DNA of 64,000 nt from Pseudomonas sp. R5-89-07 (GCF_003851685.1 NZ_CP027727.1:4340001-4404000), one strand, 5' to 3'; counted from the stretch's first letter, positions 1-9,231 are shown. Program-made: numbers and translations. Notes: generated by a model not told the origin, from the letters alone.

Positions 1-2111
1 ACCTGCGCGGCCTGCCGGCGGTGGCCGAGGCGCGGCTGAACCTGTCCAACCACCGCCTGCATGTGCGCTGGGCCGACGACCAGTTACCGTTGAGCCAACT
101 GCTCGGTGAACTGCGCCATATCGGCTATGCCGCCCACCCCTATCAAGCCGACCGTGCCGCCGAACAACTGGCCGGCGAGAATCGCCTGGCCCTGCGCCAA
201 CTGGGCGTTGCCGGGCTACTGTGGTTCCAGGCCATGATGGCAACCATGGCCACCTGGCCTGAATTCAATATCGACCTCAGCCCCGAGTTGCATGTGATCC
301 TGCGCTGGGTCGCGATGTTTCTTACAACCCCCATCGTGTTCTACAGCTGTGCGCCGTTTTTCAAAGGAGCGCTGCGCGACCTGCGCACACGCCACCTGAC
401 CATGGACGTGTCGGTGTCCCTGGCCATTGGCGGGGCTTATCTGGCGGGAATCTGGACCGCGATCACCGGCGTTGGCGAGCTGTATTTCGATGCGGTCGGC
501 ATGTTCGCGCTGTTCCTGCTGGCCGGGCGCTACCTGGAGCGGCGTGCCCGCGAACGCACCGCCGCCGCCACCGCGCAGTTGGTCAACCTGCTGCCCGCCT
601 CGTGCCTGCGCCTGGCAGCGGACGGGCAGAGCGAACGCATCCTGCTCGGCGAACTGATCGTGGGTGATCGGGTGCTGGTGCATCCTGGCGCGGTGCTGCC
701 AGCGGACGGCGTAATTCTGGAAGGCCAGTCCAGCGTCGATGAATCCCTGCTGACCGGCGAATACCTGCCGCAGCCACGTTGCGCCGGCGATGCCGTCACC
801 GCTGGCACGCTCAACGTCGAAGGTGCGCTGACCGTCCAGGTGCGTGCCCTGGGCCACGACACGCGCCTGTCTGCCATCGTGCGCCTGCTGGAGCGTGCCC
901 AGGCCGAAAAACCGCGCCTGGCGCAAATCGCCGACCGCGCCGCGCAGTGGTTTCTGCTCGGCTCCCTGCTGGCGGCTGCGGTGATCGGCCTGGTGTGGTG
1001 GGGGCTTGATGCATCGAGGGCGTTCTGGGTTGTATTGGCAATGCTGGTAGCGACCTGCCCCTGCGCGCTGTCCCTGGCTACCCCCACCGCCCTCACCGCC
1101 GCCACCGGCACGCTGCACACTCTCGGCTTGCTGCTGACCCGTGGTCATGTGCTGGAAGGCCTGAACCAGATCGACACGGTGATTTTCGACAAGACCGGCA
1201 CGCTCACCGAAGGGCGCCTGGCATTGCGCGCCATCAGGCCCCTGGGCGAACTGGACAGCGACCAGTGCCTGGGCCTCGCCGCGGCGCTGGAAAACCGCTC
1301 CGAACATCCGATTGCCCGCGCCTTCGGGCGCGCGCCACTGGCTGCCGATGACGTGTTGAGCAGCCCCGGTCTGGGCCTGGAAGGACGTGTGGGCGAGCGC
1401 CTGCTGCGCATCGGCCAACCCGGTTTTGTCTGTGAACTGAGCGCCAGCCCGGTCCCGGCATCTCCAGACGACGCAGGGCAATGGCTGCTGCTGGGCGACC
1501 AGCGCGGTGCGCTCGCCTGGTTCGTGCTCGACGACCGCCTGCGCAGCGATGCGCCAGCTTTGCTCGCCGCGTGCAAGGCCCGTGGCTGGCGTACCCTGCT
1601 GCTGTCGGGGGACAGCTCGCCGATGGTCGCCAGCGTCGCTGCCGAATTAGGCATCGATGAAGCGCACGGCGGCTTGCGTCCCGACGACAAACTGCACGTG
1701 CTGCAACGCCTGCACAAAGAAGGCCGCAAGGTGCTGATGCTCGGCGACGGTGTCAACGATGTGCCGGTACTGGCCGCCGCCGATATCAGCGTGGCGATGG
1801 GCTCGGCCACGGACCTGGCCAAAACCAGCGCCGATGCGGTGCTGCTGTCCAACCGCCTGGAAGCGCTGGTACAGGCTTTTACCTTGGCGCGTCGCACACG
1901 CCGGGTCATCATTGAAAACCTGCTGTGGGCCGGGTTGTACAATGGCCTGATGTTGCCGTTCGCCGCCCTGGGGTGGATCACCCCGATCTGGGCGGCTATC
2001 GGCATGTCCCTCAGTTCGTTGACGGTGGTGCTCAATGCCCTGCGCCTGACTCGCCTGCCGAGTGCGCCGGCCGCCAGTGCCCCCTTGATCAATCGCCCGC
2101 TGCCGGCCTGA
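1..2111 (+). CDS. ccoI: Copper-translocating P-type ATPase CcoI/FixI, 5' end missing
   Basis: Heavy-metal P1B-type ATPase that delivers copper for assembly of cbb3-type cytochrome c oxidase in the inner membrane. The frame is open from base 3, so the N-terminal metal-binding domain is mostly outside the window. Visible motifs in order are TGE in the actuator domain (LLTGEYLP), the metal-binding CPC in a membrane helix (ATCPCALSLATPTAL), the phosphorylated aspartate in DKTGTLTEG near base 1188, and the hinge motif GDGVNDVPVL near base 1745. About eight hydrophobic segments are present. The gene is followed closely by ccoS and a TauE/SafE-like gene, the usual end of ccoGHIS operons in Pseudomonas. 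Assignment as CcoI rather than another copper ATPase rests on the ccoS neighbour. A start at base 21 (GTG) would be artificial. Confidence 0.95.
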   Translation, partial: LRGLPAVAEARLNLSNHRLHVRWADDQLPLSQLLGELRHIGYAAHPYQADRAAEQLAGENRLALRQLGVAGLLWFQAMMATMATWPEFNIDLSPELHVILRWVAMFLTTPIVFYSCAPFFKGALRDLRTRHLTMDVSVSLAIGGAYLAGIWTAITGVGELYFDAVGMFALFLLAGRYLERRARERTAAATAQLVNLLPASCLRLAADGQSERILLGELIVGDRVLVHPGAVLPADGVILEGQSSVDESLLTGEYLPQPRCAGDAVTAGTLNVEGALTVQVRALGHDTRLSAIVRLLERAQAEKPRLAQIADRAAQWFLLGSLLAAAVIGLVWWGLDASRAFWVVLAMLVATCPCALSLATPTALTAATGTLHTLGLLLTRGHVLEGLNQIDTVIFDKTGTLTEGRLALRAIRPLGELDSDQCLGLAAALENRSEHPIARAFGRAPLAADDVLSSPGLGLEGRVGERLLRIGQPGFVCELSASPVPASPDDAGQWLLLGDQRGALAWFVLDDRLRSDAPALLAACKARGWRTLLLSGDSSPMVASVAAELGIDEAHGGLRPDDKLHVLQRLHKEGRKVLMLGDGVNDVPVLAAADISVAMGSATDLAKTSADAVLLSNRLEALVQAFTLARRTRRVIIENLLWAGLYNGLMLPFAALGWITPIWAAIGMSLSSLTVVLNALRLTRLPSAPAASAPLINRPLPA

Positions 2112-2133
2112 GCCGCGCGGGCATGGAGTGCAG

Positions 2134-2346
2134 ATGCCAGCTCTATACGTGATGATTCCGGCGGCGCTGCTGTTAGTGGGCGTGGCCATCTACATTTTCT
2201 TCTGGGCGGTGGACAGCGGTCAGTACGAAGACCTCGACGGCCCGGCCCACAGCGTGCTGTTCGACGACCAGGACCCCAATCACCTGGCCGCCATCGACGA
2301 AGCCAACCGCGCCGAGCCGCCACCCAAAGCGCCGCCGCATGCTTGA
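2134..2346 (+). CDS. ccoS: cbb3-type cytochrome oxidase assembly protein CcoS
   Basis: Small membrane protein of 70 residues needed for cofactor insertion into cbb3 oxidase. It begins with one hydrophobic helix (MPALYVMIPAALLLVGVAIY) followed by the family's FFWAVDSGQYEDLDGPA segment, and ends in a hydrophilic proline-rich tail. I chose the ATG at 2134 because GGAG lies five bases upstream; an in-frame GTG at 2128 would overlap that ribosome binding site. It follows ccoI by 22 bases and overlaps the next start by 8 bases, so the three genes are probably co-transcribed and translationally coupled. Confidence 0.93.
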   Translation: MPALYVMIPAALLLVGVAIYIFFWAVDSGQYEDLDGPAHSVLFDDQDPNHLAAIDEANRAEPPPKAPPHA

Positions 2347-3022
2347 TTTGGCGCCTTTGCTGGTCTCTGCGCTGATCCTCGGCCTGCTCGGCGGTGGCCA
2401 TTGCCTGGGCATGTGTGGCGGGTTGATGGGGGCGCTGACCCTGGCGATTCCCAAGGAACAGCGCAGCCGCCGTTTTCGTCTGCTGCTGGCGTACAACCTG
2501 GGGCGCATCGTCAGTTACGCCACTGCCGGATTGCTGATCGGCCTGGCCGGGTGGGCGGTCGCCAACAGTCCGGCGGCGATGTTCATGCGGGTACTGGCCG
2601 GGTTGCTGCTGATCAGCATGGGCCTGTACCTGGCCGGCTGGTGGAGCGGCCTGACCCGTATCGAAAGCCTCGGCCGCGGCCTGTGGCGGCACATCCAGCC
2701 GATTGCCAACCGCCTGCTGCCGGTCTCAAGCCTGCCCCGCGCTTTGCTGTTGGGCGCGCTGTGGGGCTGGTTGCCGTGCGGATTGGTCTACAGCACCCTG
2801 CTGTGGGCCGCGAGCCAGGGCAATGCATTGGACAGCGCCTTGCTAATGCTGGCGTTCGGCCTGGGCACCTGGCCGGTGTTGCTGGCCACCGGGCTGGCCG
2901 CCGAACGCGTCACCACGCTATTGCGCAAGCGCAGCGTGCGCCGGGCCGGTGGTTTGCTGGTGGTGCTGTTCGGCCTCTGGACCTTGCCGGGGCCGCACCA
3001 GCACTGGCTGATGGGCCACTGA
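2339..3022 (+). CDS. TauE/SafE (DsbD_2)-family membrane protein of the cco cluster
   Basis: Integral membrane protein of 227 residues with about six hydrophobic helices. The first helix ends in HCLGMCGGLMGAL, a His/Cys/Met motif typical of this DsbD_2-like family, which sits downstream of ccoS in many proteobacteria and is annotated as sulfite exporter TauE/SafE. A second signature, ALWGWLPCGLVYSTLLWA, carries another conserved Cys. The cysteine, histidine and methionine residues in the membrane and the cco context suggest metal (copper) or thiol handling during cbb3 assembly rather than sulfite export; that is inference. The start overlaps ccoS by 8 bases. Confidence 0.85.
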   Translation: MLDLAPLLVSALILGLLGGGHCLGMCGGLMGALTLAIPKEQRSRRFRLLLAYNLGRIVSYATAGLLIGLAGWAVANSPAAMFMRVLAGLLLISMGLYLAGWWSGLTRIESLGRGLWRHIQPIANRLLPVSSLPRALLLGALWGWLPCGLVYSTLLWAASQGNALDSALLMLAFGLGTWPVLLATGLAAERVTTLLRKRSVRRAGGLLVVLFGLWTLPGPHQHWLMGH

Positions 3023-3050
3023 CCCGCCTGTGGCATAGCGCCGCTCCCCG

Positions 3051-3064
3051 TTGACGCAAATCAA
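3051..3064 (+). promoter_or_regulatory. Anr/FNR binding site upstream of hemN
   Basis: The sequence TTGACGCAAATCAA matches the Anr/FNR consensus TTGAT-N4-ATCAA in 9 of 10 defined positions. It lies 61 bases before the hemN ATG, a position that fits a class II activator site about 41.5 bases ahead of a start point near 3099. The anr gene itself is 2 kb downstream. Confidence 0.85.
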
Positions 3065-3124
3065 CATGCCCTCCCCACCCTGCCCCTAGACTCGGCCCAC
3101 TTGCCAATCCGGGGGACCGCCCGC

Positions 3125-4507
3125 ATGCTCGACGCCATTCGTTGGGACACAGACCTGATTCACCGCTACGACCTGGCGGGGCCGCGCTATACGTCCTACC
3201 CCACCGCCGTACAATTCGACAGCCAGGTCGGCACCTTCGACCTGCTGCATGCGTTGCGCGACAGTCGCAAAGCCACCCGGCCGTTGTCGCTGTATGTGCA
3301 CGTGCCGTTCTGCGCCAACATCTGCTACTACTGCGCCTGCAACAAAGTGATCACCAAGGACCGCGGTCGCGCCCAGGCCTACCTGCAGCGCCTGATGCAA
3401 GAGATCCAGCAGGTGGCCTGCCACCTCGACCCGAAACAGCCGGTGGAGCAACTGCATTTCGGCGGTGGTACGCCGACCTTTCTCAGCCACGACGAGTTGC
3501 GCCAGGTGATGGCACACCTGCGCCAGCACTTCAATGTGCTGGACGACGATTCGGGCGACTACGGCATCGAAATCGACCCTCGCGAAGCCGACTGGGCAAC
3601 CATGGGCCTGCTGCGCGAATTGGGCTTCAACCGCGTGAGCATTGGCGTACAGGACCTCGACCCCGAGGTGCAACGGGCGGTCAACCGCCTGCAAAGCCTG
3701 GAAGAAACCCGCGCGGTGATCGACGCGGCGCGCACCCTGCAATTTCGCTCGATCAATATCGACCTGATCTACGGCCTGCCCAAGCAGTCGCCGATCAATT
3801 TTGCGCGCACCGTGGAAGAAGTCATCAGCCTGCAGCCAGACCGCCTGTCGGTGTTCAACTACGCGCATCTGCCGGAACGCTTCATGCCCCAGCGGCGCAT
3901 TCATACCGACGACCTGCCCTCGCCAGCAGAAAAACTATTGATGTTGCAAACCACCATCGAGCAGTTGACCCAGGCGGGTTATCGCTACATCGGCATGGAC
4001 CATTTCGCGCTGCCGGACGACGAACTGGCCATCGCCCAGGAAGAAGGCACCCTGCAACGCAACTTCCAGGGCTATACCACTCACGGGCATTGCGATTTGA
4101 TTGGCTTGGGGGTTTCAGCGATCAGCCAGATCGGCGATCTGTACTGCCAGAACAGCAGCGACCTCAACCAGTACCAGAACGCCCTGGCAGGCGCGCAACT
4201 GGCCACCAGTCGCGGCCTGATCTGTACCACCGACGACCGCTTGCGGCGGGCGGTGATCCAGCAGTTGATCTGCAATTTCAGCTTGGGATTCGAGGCCATC
4301 GAGCGGGCGTTCAACATCGATTTTCGCGGCTATTTCGACGAACTGTGGCCGCAATTGCAAACGATGGCCGCCGACGGTTTGATCGAGCTGGACGCGCTGG
4401 GCATCCGCGTGCTGCCGGCCGGGCGCCTGCTGGTGCGCTCGGTGTGCATGGTGTTCGATGCGTACCTTGAGCACCAGAACCGGCAGCGTTTCTCGCGGGT
4501 GATCTGA
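3125..4507 (+). CDS. hemN: Oxygen-independent coproporphyrinogen III dehydrogenase HemN
   Basis: Radical SAM enzyme of heme synthesis that oxidatively decarboxylates coproporphyrinogen III to protoporphyrinogen IX without oxygen; it acts in the cytoplasm. The 460-residue protein has the N-terminal signature GPRYTSYPTAVQF and the iron-sulfur ligands C63, C67 and C70 in PFCANICYYCACN, followed by the HFGGGTPTFLS glycine motif. The ATG at 3125 matches the family start; an in-frame TTG at 3101 lies within the likely promoter region. An Anr box upstream predicts induction at low oxygen, which fits the adjacent cbb3 maturation genes. The stop codon directly abuts the convergent gene at 4508. Confidence 0.97.
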   Translation: MLDAIRWDTDLIHRYDLAGPRYTSYPTAVQFDSQVGTFDLLHALRDSRKATRPLSLYVHVPFCANICYYCACNKVITKDRGRAQAYLQRLMQEIQQVACHLDPKQPVEQLHFGGGTPTFLSHDELRQVMAHLRQHFNVLDDDSGDYGIEIDPREADWATMGLLRELGFNRVSIGVQDLDPEVQRAVNRLQSLEETRAVIDAARTLQFRSINIDLIYGLPKQSPINFARTVEEVISLQPDRLSVFNYAHLPERFMPQRRIHTDDLPSPAEKLLMLQTTIEQLTQAGYRYIGMDHFALPDDELAIAQEEGTLQRNFQGYTTHGHCDLIGLGVSAISQIGDLYCQNSSDLNQYQNALAGAQLATSRGLICTTDDRLRRAVIQQLICNFSLGFEAIERAFNIDFRGYFDELWPQLQTMAADGLIELDALGIRVLPAGRLLVRSVCMVFDAYLEHQNRQRFSRVI

Positions 4508-4975
4508 TTACATCGACAGCGAGGCCGCTTTCATTGCATCGTCGCCGCTCATGCCTTTCATCGCCTTGGCCAGCGAGATCTGAGCCGACATCAGGCCCGC
4601 CAGCAGCGAACTGATCTCGCCCTGCAATGCGCTGGTCCTGGCGCGTGCCTCTTCAGGGGAAAGGTTATTGGCCATGGCTACCGCCGCCAGTTCGGCTTGT
4701 TTTTCGGCGATCTGCTGTTTCAACTGGCGGATCATTTTCAGTACCTGCTTGACGTTGTCATCCAGGCCACTGTCGTCGATATCCGCATTGCTGCTCTTGG
4801 CTTTACCTGCAGCCTGGAAAGCCGCAGCGGAAACGGTCACCGTCACACCTTCAACCGCTTTGGTTTCAGTGCTCTTTTCAACCGCAGGTACTTTTTCATT
4901 GGCCTCGGTCGCCGGCTTCGCGTCGGGCACAATCGGGACCCGCACAGTAGGGTTGTAGGCACTGATAACAGACAT
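4508..4975 (-). CDS. Unknown small coiled-coil protein between hemN and anr
   Basis: I do not recognise a named family. The 155-residue product (start MSVISAYNPTVRVPIV) has a disordered, Lys/Glu/Ala/Pro-rich first half and a helical second half with a heptad-like stretch (VLKMIRQLKQQIAEKQAEL), then a Met/Ala-rich C-terminus. There is no signal peptide or membrane helix. The ATG at 4975 is preceded by GGAG eight bases upstream; an in-frame upstream start at 5038 lacks a ribosome binding site. It is transcribed toward hemN, ends on the base after the hemN stop, and is divergent from anr, so it may share the anr promoter region. No function can be assigned. Confidence 0.7.
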   Translation of the reverse strand: MSVISAYNPTVRVPIVPDAKPATEANEKVPAVEKSTETKAVEGVTVTVSAAAFQAAGKAKSSNADIDDSGLDDNVKQVLKMIRQLKQQIAEKQAELAAVAMANNLSPEEARARTSALQGEISSLLAGLMSAQISLAKAMKGMSGDDAMKAASLSM

Positions 4976-5126
4976 TATCCGAGCTCCGTCTAAAGGATAT
5001 GCCCCTTTATCGACCTCAATATCGGGATCTTTAGACAAGCGGCGGTTTGTTCTAGAGGCTGGCCTCGCCGGCCTCCAGTGCGTTACCCTTACGTCTTATG
5101 TGTGATTTCCCACAAGGATTTAAGAA

Positions 5127-5861
5127 ATGTCCGAGCCAGTCAAACTGCGCGCTCACAGCCAGGCCCATTGCAAGGACTGCAGCCTGGCCCCCCTCTGCCT
5201 GCCACTTTCATTGAATCTGGAAGACATGGATGCGCTGGACGACATCGTTAAACGCGGCCGCCCACTGAAAAAAGGCGAGTTCCTGTTTCGCCAGGGCGAC
5301 AAGTTCGATTCCGTTTATGCAGTGCGTTCAGGGGCGTTGAAGACGTTCAGCCTCAGCGACGGCGGCGAAGAACAAATCACCGGCTTCCATTTGCCCAGCG
5401 AACTGGTCGGGCTGTCCGGGATGGACACCGAGATGCATCCGGTGTCGGCGCAGGCACTGGAGACTACCTCGGTGTGCGAAATTCCCTTCGAGCGCCTGGA
5501 CGAATTGGCCTTGCAGCTGCCGCAATTGCGCCGTCAATTGATGCGCGTGATGAGCCGCGAGATCCGTGACGATCAACAGATGATGCTGCTGCTGTCGAAA
5601 AAAACCGCCGACGAGCGCATCGCGACCTTCCTGGTCAACCTGTCGGCACGTTTCCGCGCCCGTGGGTTTTCTGCCAATCAGTTCCGCCTGAGCATGTCGC
5701 GCAATGAAATCGGCAATTACCTGGGCCTGGCGGTGGAAACTGTGTCCCGCGTGTTTACCCGCTTTCAGCAGAACGCGTTGATTGCCGCCGAGGGCAAAGA
5801 AGTGCATATCCTCGATCCCATCCAGCTCTGCGCCCTGGCCGGCGGTTCCCTGGAAGTGTGA
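5127..5861 (+). CDS. anr: Anr, oxygen-sensing Crp/Fnr-family transcription regulator
   Basis: Global regulator of anaerobic and microaerobic genes, binding TTGAT-N4-ATCAA sites when its [4Fe-4S] cluster is intact. Cluster ligands are visible at C15, C18 and C24 ([13 protein letters not shown]) and C117 (TTSVCEIPF). A cyclic-nucleotide-like beta-roll and dimerisation helix follow, then the helix-turn-helix [20 protein letters not shown], whose E/S/R residues read the FNR-type half-site. The length of 244 residues is typical. AAGGA precedes the ATG. Predicted targets in this window are hemN (box at 3051) and perhaps the cbb3 genes before it. Confidence 0.97.
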   Translation: MSEPVKLRAHSQAHCKDCSLAPLCLPLSLNLEDMDALDDIVKRGRPLKKGEFLFRQGDKFDSVYAVRSGALKTFSLSDGGEEQITGFHLPSELVGLSGMDTEMHPVSAQALETTSVCEIPFERLDELALQLPQLRRQLMRVMSREIRDDQQMMLLLSKKTADERIATFLVNLSARFRARGFSANQFRLSMSRNEIGNYLGLAVETVSRVFTRFQQNALIAAEGKEVHILDPIQLCALAGGSLEV

Positions 5862-5939
5862 TCCAGGACCTGCGGCCAAGCGAACCCGCGAGGCCGCAGG
5901 TATACTTCGAGTCCTCTTTTCGCCCAGGACTCTTCGACG

Positions 5940-6488
5940 ATGACCTTCGATTCGTTCGACATCAAATCCCTGATCCGCCCCGTCATCGACTTCCCCAAGC
6001 CTGGGGTGATCTTCCGTGACATCACACCGTTATTCCAATCGCCCCGCGCCCTGCGCCTGGTCGCCGACAGCTTTGCCCAGCGCTATGTCGAAGCCGACTT
6101 CAGCCATATCGGCGCGATGGATGCCCGAGGCTTCCTGATCGGCTCGATCATTGCCTACCAGCTCAATAAACCGCTGATCCTGTTTCGCAAGCAAGGCAAG
6201 CTGCCGGCTGACGTGCTGGCTGAGGGTTACCAGACCGAATATGGCGAAGCCTTCCTTGAAGTCCACGCCGACAGCCTGTGTGAAGGTGATTCAGTGCTGA
6301 TGTTCGATGACTTGATCGCCACCGGCGGCACCCTGATTGCTGCGGCGAACCTGGTGCGGCGAATGGGCGCGAACATCTTTGAGGCGGCGGCGATTATCGA
6401 TTTGCCGGAGCTGGGTGGGTCGCAGCGGTTGGAGGATATGGGCATACCGACTTTTTGCCTGACGCAGTTTGCGCTGACCGAGCGATAA
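5940..6488 (+). CDS. apt: Adenine phosphoribosyltransferase
   Basis: Purine salvage enzyme converting adenine and PRPP to AMP in the cytoplasm. The 182-residue protein has the N-terminal family signature [16 protein letters not shown] and the PRPP-binding loop [17 protein letters not shown], with catalytic acidic residues in MFDD. The length is normal. The gene stands alone, 78 bases after anr, and is followed by a REP sequence and an inserted IS element rather than by another gene of its own operon. Confidence 0.97.
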   Translation: MTFDSFDIKSLIRPVIDFPKPGVIFRDITPLFQSPRALRLVADSFAQRYVEADFSHIGAMDARGFLIGSIIAYQLNKPLILFRKQGKLPADVLAEGYQTEYGEAFLEVHADSLCEGDSVLMFDDLIATGGTLIAAANLVRRMGANIFEAAAIIDLPELGGSQRLEDMGIPTFCLTQFALTER

Positions 6489-6507
6489 ATATTGCCTTGG
6501 CTGGCCT

Positions 6508-6577
6508 CATCGGGGGCAAGCCCCCTCCCACAGTTTGATTGTGAACCCAGTCAAACCTGTGGGAGGGGGCTTGCTCC
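6508..6577. repeat. REP pair (REPIN), interrupted by the IS element
   Basis: Two inverted copies of the GTGGGAGGGGGCTTGC-type repeat flank a short spacer after apt. The second arm stops at GGGCTTGCTCC and its expected continuation (CCCGATGA) is found at 7856 on the far side of the IS element, so the IS inserted inside the REP. Confidence 0.85.
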
Positions 6578-7854
6578 GGTACAAACCGGGGACATCGTTT
6601 ACATTTCTAACCGGGGACATGGTTTACAGGTTAATACGCATGATCAGGAGGTAACTGATCATGCCCTGGAACCAAGAGTCTCCGATGAATCAACGAATCA
6701 GACTGGTTGCCGACTGGCTTTCTGGCAACTACACCAAAAGCCAGTTGGCACGTCGCTTTGACGTTAGTCGGCCTACGGTCGACAAATGGATTGCCCGGCA
6801 CAACGGCGATTTAAAGTCCTTATCCGAGCTGTCCCGACGACCTCACAACAGCCCAAATAAAACCGACGACGAGATCTTGGCTCGTGTGGTGGCGATGAAG
6901 GAGGCCCACGATAAATGGGGGCCTAAGAAGCTTCTCGAACTATTACGGCTTGAAGATCCTTCCGTCGCCTGGCCTTCTCCAAGTACAGCGGGCCAGTGGC
7001 TTGAACGACTTGGGCTCGTCAACAAACGACGTTTCAAGCGCCGGCACAGTATTTCCCAGGCAGAAATGCGAGAGGCCAACGAACCTAACAAGACTTGGTG
7101 CGCTGATTACAAAGGGCAATTCAAGATGCTTGACGCGCAGATGTGCTTCCCTTTGACCGTTACAGACCACGCGTCCCGGATGATTCTGGCGTGCAGGGCC
7201 CATCCCCAGATCAAGACCCAGCCAGTAAAACAAGCATTTGAAAGGCTTTTTCAGGAGTACGGCATGCCGGAAGTTATCCGTTCGGACAACGGGGTTCCGT
7301 TCGCCTCTCCGGGTCTGGCAAGAATGTCCACATTGGCAGTTTGGTGGATTCGTCTGGGCATCTATCCGGAGCGCACCATGCCAGGAAGACCCGCCCAGAA
7401 TGGTCGCCATGAGCGAATGCACCGTAGTTTGAAACTTGAGCTGCCCATAGGGAAAAACTTAGTCGAGCAGCAGCTTTTGCTGGAGCATTTCAGGCATGAG
7501 TTCAATTACGTACGCCCTCATGAAGCCCTCGGCATGAAACGTCCGGGAGACCTATATGTGCCGTCTACCCGACTTTACCCAGGCTGTTTGCCCGATGTGG
7601 AGTATCCCGCAGAAATGAGGGTTCGCAGCGTCAGACAGGACGGATCGATCAAATGGAACGGCAAGTTGTTATTTGTCAGCGAGGCACTATCTGGGGAAAG
7701 GATAGGACTCAAAGAAGTTGAAGATGATGTTTGGGATTTGTACCTGTGTGATTATCCCCTGGGGAGGCTTGGGCGAGGTATGACCCGCGTCCAGGCCTCA
7801 AATGTGTAAACGATGTCCCCGGTTTCAGATGTAAACGATGTCTACGGTTCTACA
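6578..7854 (+). mobile_element. IS481-family insertion sequence with doubled end repeats
   Basis: An element of about 1.28 kb carrying one transposase gene. Each end holds two tandem copies of a 19-base motif, ACCGGGGACATCGTTTACA at 6585-6603 and a one-mismatch copy at 6610-6628; on the right the reverse complements lie at 7805-7823 and 7830-7848. The copies are 25 bases apart at both ends, and the inner right copy contains the transposase stop codon. The exact outer boundaries are uncertain by a few bases and no clear long target duplication is visible. Base composition is lower in GC than the flanks. Confidence 0.88.
6661..7809 (+). CDS. IS481-family transposase
   Basis: DDE-type integrase-core transposase of 382 residues that would catalyse movement of the surrounding IS. 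It opens with a helix-turn-helix region (KSQLARRFDVSRPTVDKWI at about residues 27-45) and continues with the rve core: first Asp in NKTWCADYKGQF, second Asp in VIRSDNGVPF, and the Glu in GRHERMHRSLKLE. A C-terminal beta-rich tail follows. AGGAGG stands nine bases before the ATG at 6661. The frame is intact and all three catalytic acids are present, so the element may still be mobile. Codon use is less GC-biased than in its neighbours, a sign of transfer. Confidence 0.95.
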   Translation: MPWNQESPMNQRIRLVADWLSGNYTKSQLARRFDVSRPTVDKWIARHNGDLKSLSELSRRPHNSPNKTDDEILARVVAMKEAHDKWGPKKLLELLRLEDPSVAWPSPSTAGQWLERLGLVNKRRFKRRHSISQAEMREANEPNKTWCADYKGQFKMLDAQMCFPLTVTDHASRMILACRAHPQIKTQPVKQAFERLFQEYGMPEVIRSDNGVPFASPGLARMSTLAVWWIRLGIYPERTMPGRPAQNGRHERMHRSLKLELPIGKNLVEQQLLLEHFRHEFNYVRPHEALGMKRPGDLYVPSTRLYPGCLPDVEYPAEMRVRSVRQDGSIKWNGKLLFVSEALSGERIGLKEVEDDVWDLYLCDYPLGRLGRGMTRVQASNV

Positions 7855-7884
7855 CCCCGATGAGGCCCGAAAGAGCACTGCACA

Positions 7885-9033
7885 TCACAACCCCATCTGC
7901 TTGCTGATGATCTCGTTCATCACTTCCCGCGTCCCGCCACCAATCGACAGGATACGATTGTCACGATACAACCGCTCCACCAGGTTGCCGCGCATATAGC
8001 CCTGGCCACCCAGGATCTGCACCGCGTCATAGGTCACCCGGTCGGCGGTGTCGGTGGCCAGGTTCTTGGCCATGGAAATCTCCTTGATCACACTCCTGCC
8101 CGCCGCCATCTTCGCCGCCTGGCGATAGGTGAATTCCCGCGAGACTTCAACCGCCGTAGCCATCTCCGCCAGACGATGCTTGAGCACCTGGAACTTGCCG
8201 ATGGGTTTGCCGAAGGCTTCGCGCTGGGCCGCCCAGTTGAGACTTTCTTCCAGTGCCAATTGCGCCGTTATATTGGCCATCAACGCCAGGGCCAGGCGCT
8301 CGCTCTGAAAATTACCCATGATGCAGGCGAAGCCCATGTTCTCGGCGCCTATCAGGTTGCCTACCGGCACCTGGCAGTCGTCAAAAAACAATTCGGCCGT
8401 GTCCGACGCCCACCAGCCCATTTTTTTGAGCGGTTGGCCGACCGTGAAGCCGGGGGTGCCTTTTTCAATCAGCAACAGGCTGATGCCGGCGAACCCAGGC
8501 CCGCCGGTGCGTACGGCAACGGTATAGAAGTCGGCACGGATACCACTGGTGATAAAAGCCTTACTGCCGCTGACGCGGTAATAATCACCCTGGCGAACGG
8601 CGCGGGTCTGCAGATTGGCCACATCGGAACCACCGCCAGGTTCGGTCACGGCCAGGGCGATGATCTTCTCGCCCGACAGCACTTGCGGAGCCACACGCTC
8701 GCGCACCTCGGGCCGCGCCCATTTGACGACAGGGGGCAGGCCGATATCCAACGAACCAAGCCCCGCCACCACGCCGCCCGAGCCACAGCGCATCAGCTCT
8801 TCACTGGCCGCCACCTTGGCGAACACATCGCCCTCGTGGCTGCCACCCAGGCTTTCGGGATAACCGATGCCGAGGATCCCCGCCGCGCCAGCCTTGAGGT
8901 ACAACTCGCGGGGGAAGCTGTGCGCTTCCTCCCATTGCTCGACACCCGGCAGTATTTCGCGCTCGACAAAACGGCGCACGCTGTCGCGAACCAATTGGTG
9001 GCTGGGGTCGAAGTAGTCCTGATAGGCAGACAT
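7885..9033 (-). CDS. Acyl-CoA dehydrogenase
   Basis: FAD-dependent enzyme that would introduce the alpha-beta double bond into an acyl-CoA, passing electrons to ETF. The 382-residue product has the family's N-terminal helical domain, the FAD/substrate signature LAVTEPGGGSDVANLQTRAV, the KAFITSG strand, and the C-terminal signature GGQGYMRGNLVERLYRD. The chain-length specificity is not evident. I chose the ATG at 9033, which has GGAG seven bases upstream, over a TTG two codons earlier. It is transcribed in the same direction as recR but separated from it by a REP pair, so it is probably an independent unit. Confidence 0.92.
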   Translation of the reverse strand: MSAYQDYFDPSHQLVRDSVRRFVEREILPGVEQWEEAHSFPRELYLKAGAAGILGIGYPESLGGSHEGDVFAKVAASEELMRCGSGGVVAGLGSLDIGLPPVVKWARPEVRERVAPQVLSGEKIIALAVTEPGGGSDVANLQTRAVRQGDYYRVSGSKAFITSGIRADFYTVAVRTGGPGFAGISLLLIEKGTPGFTVGQPLKKMGWWASDTAELFFDDCQVPVGNLIGAENMGFACIMGNFQSERLALALMANITAQLALEESLNWAAQREAFGKPIGKFQVLKHRLAEMATAVEVSREFTYRQAAKMAAGRSVIKEISMAKNLATDTADRVTYDAVQILGGQGYMRGNLVERLYRDNRILSIGGGTREVMNEIISKQMGL

Positions 9034-9123
9034 CGGCAAGCTCCATGGCGAGATGGAGCGAACTTACCAAGCGCTTGCTTGGTTATCAAGGCAGATGAAA
9101 TGTAGGCTTCATCACAGAACCAA

Positions 9124-9212
9124 TGTGGGAGGGGGCTTGCCCCCGATTGCGGTGCACCAGCAACGAATTTGTTGACTGACACTCCGCTATCGGGGGCAAG
9201 CCCCCTCCTACA
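9124..9212. repeat. REPIN: inverted REP pair
   Basis: TGTGGGAGGGGGCTTGCCCC at the left and its inverted counterpart at the right enclose about 45 bases, between the acyl-CoA dehydrogenase and recR genes. It has the same sequence family as the copies at 6508, 20421, 33729 and 36003. Confidence 0.9.
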
Positions 9213-9231
9213 TTAGGTTTTGCGGTGGCTT

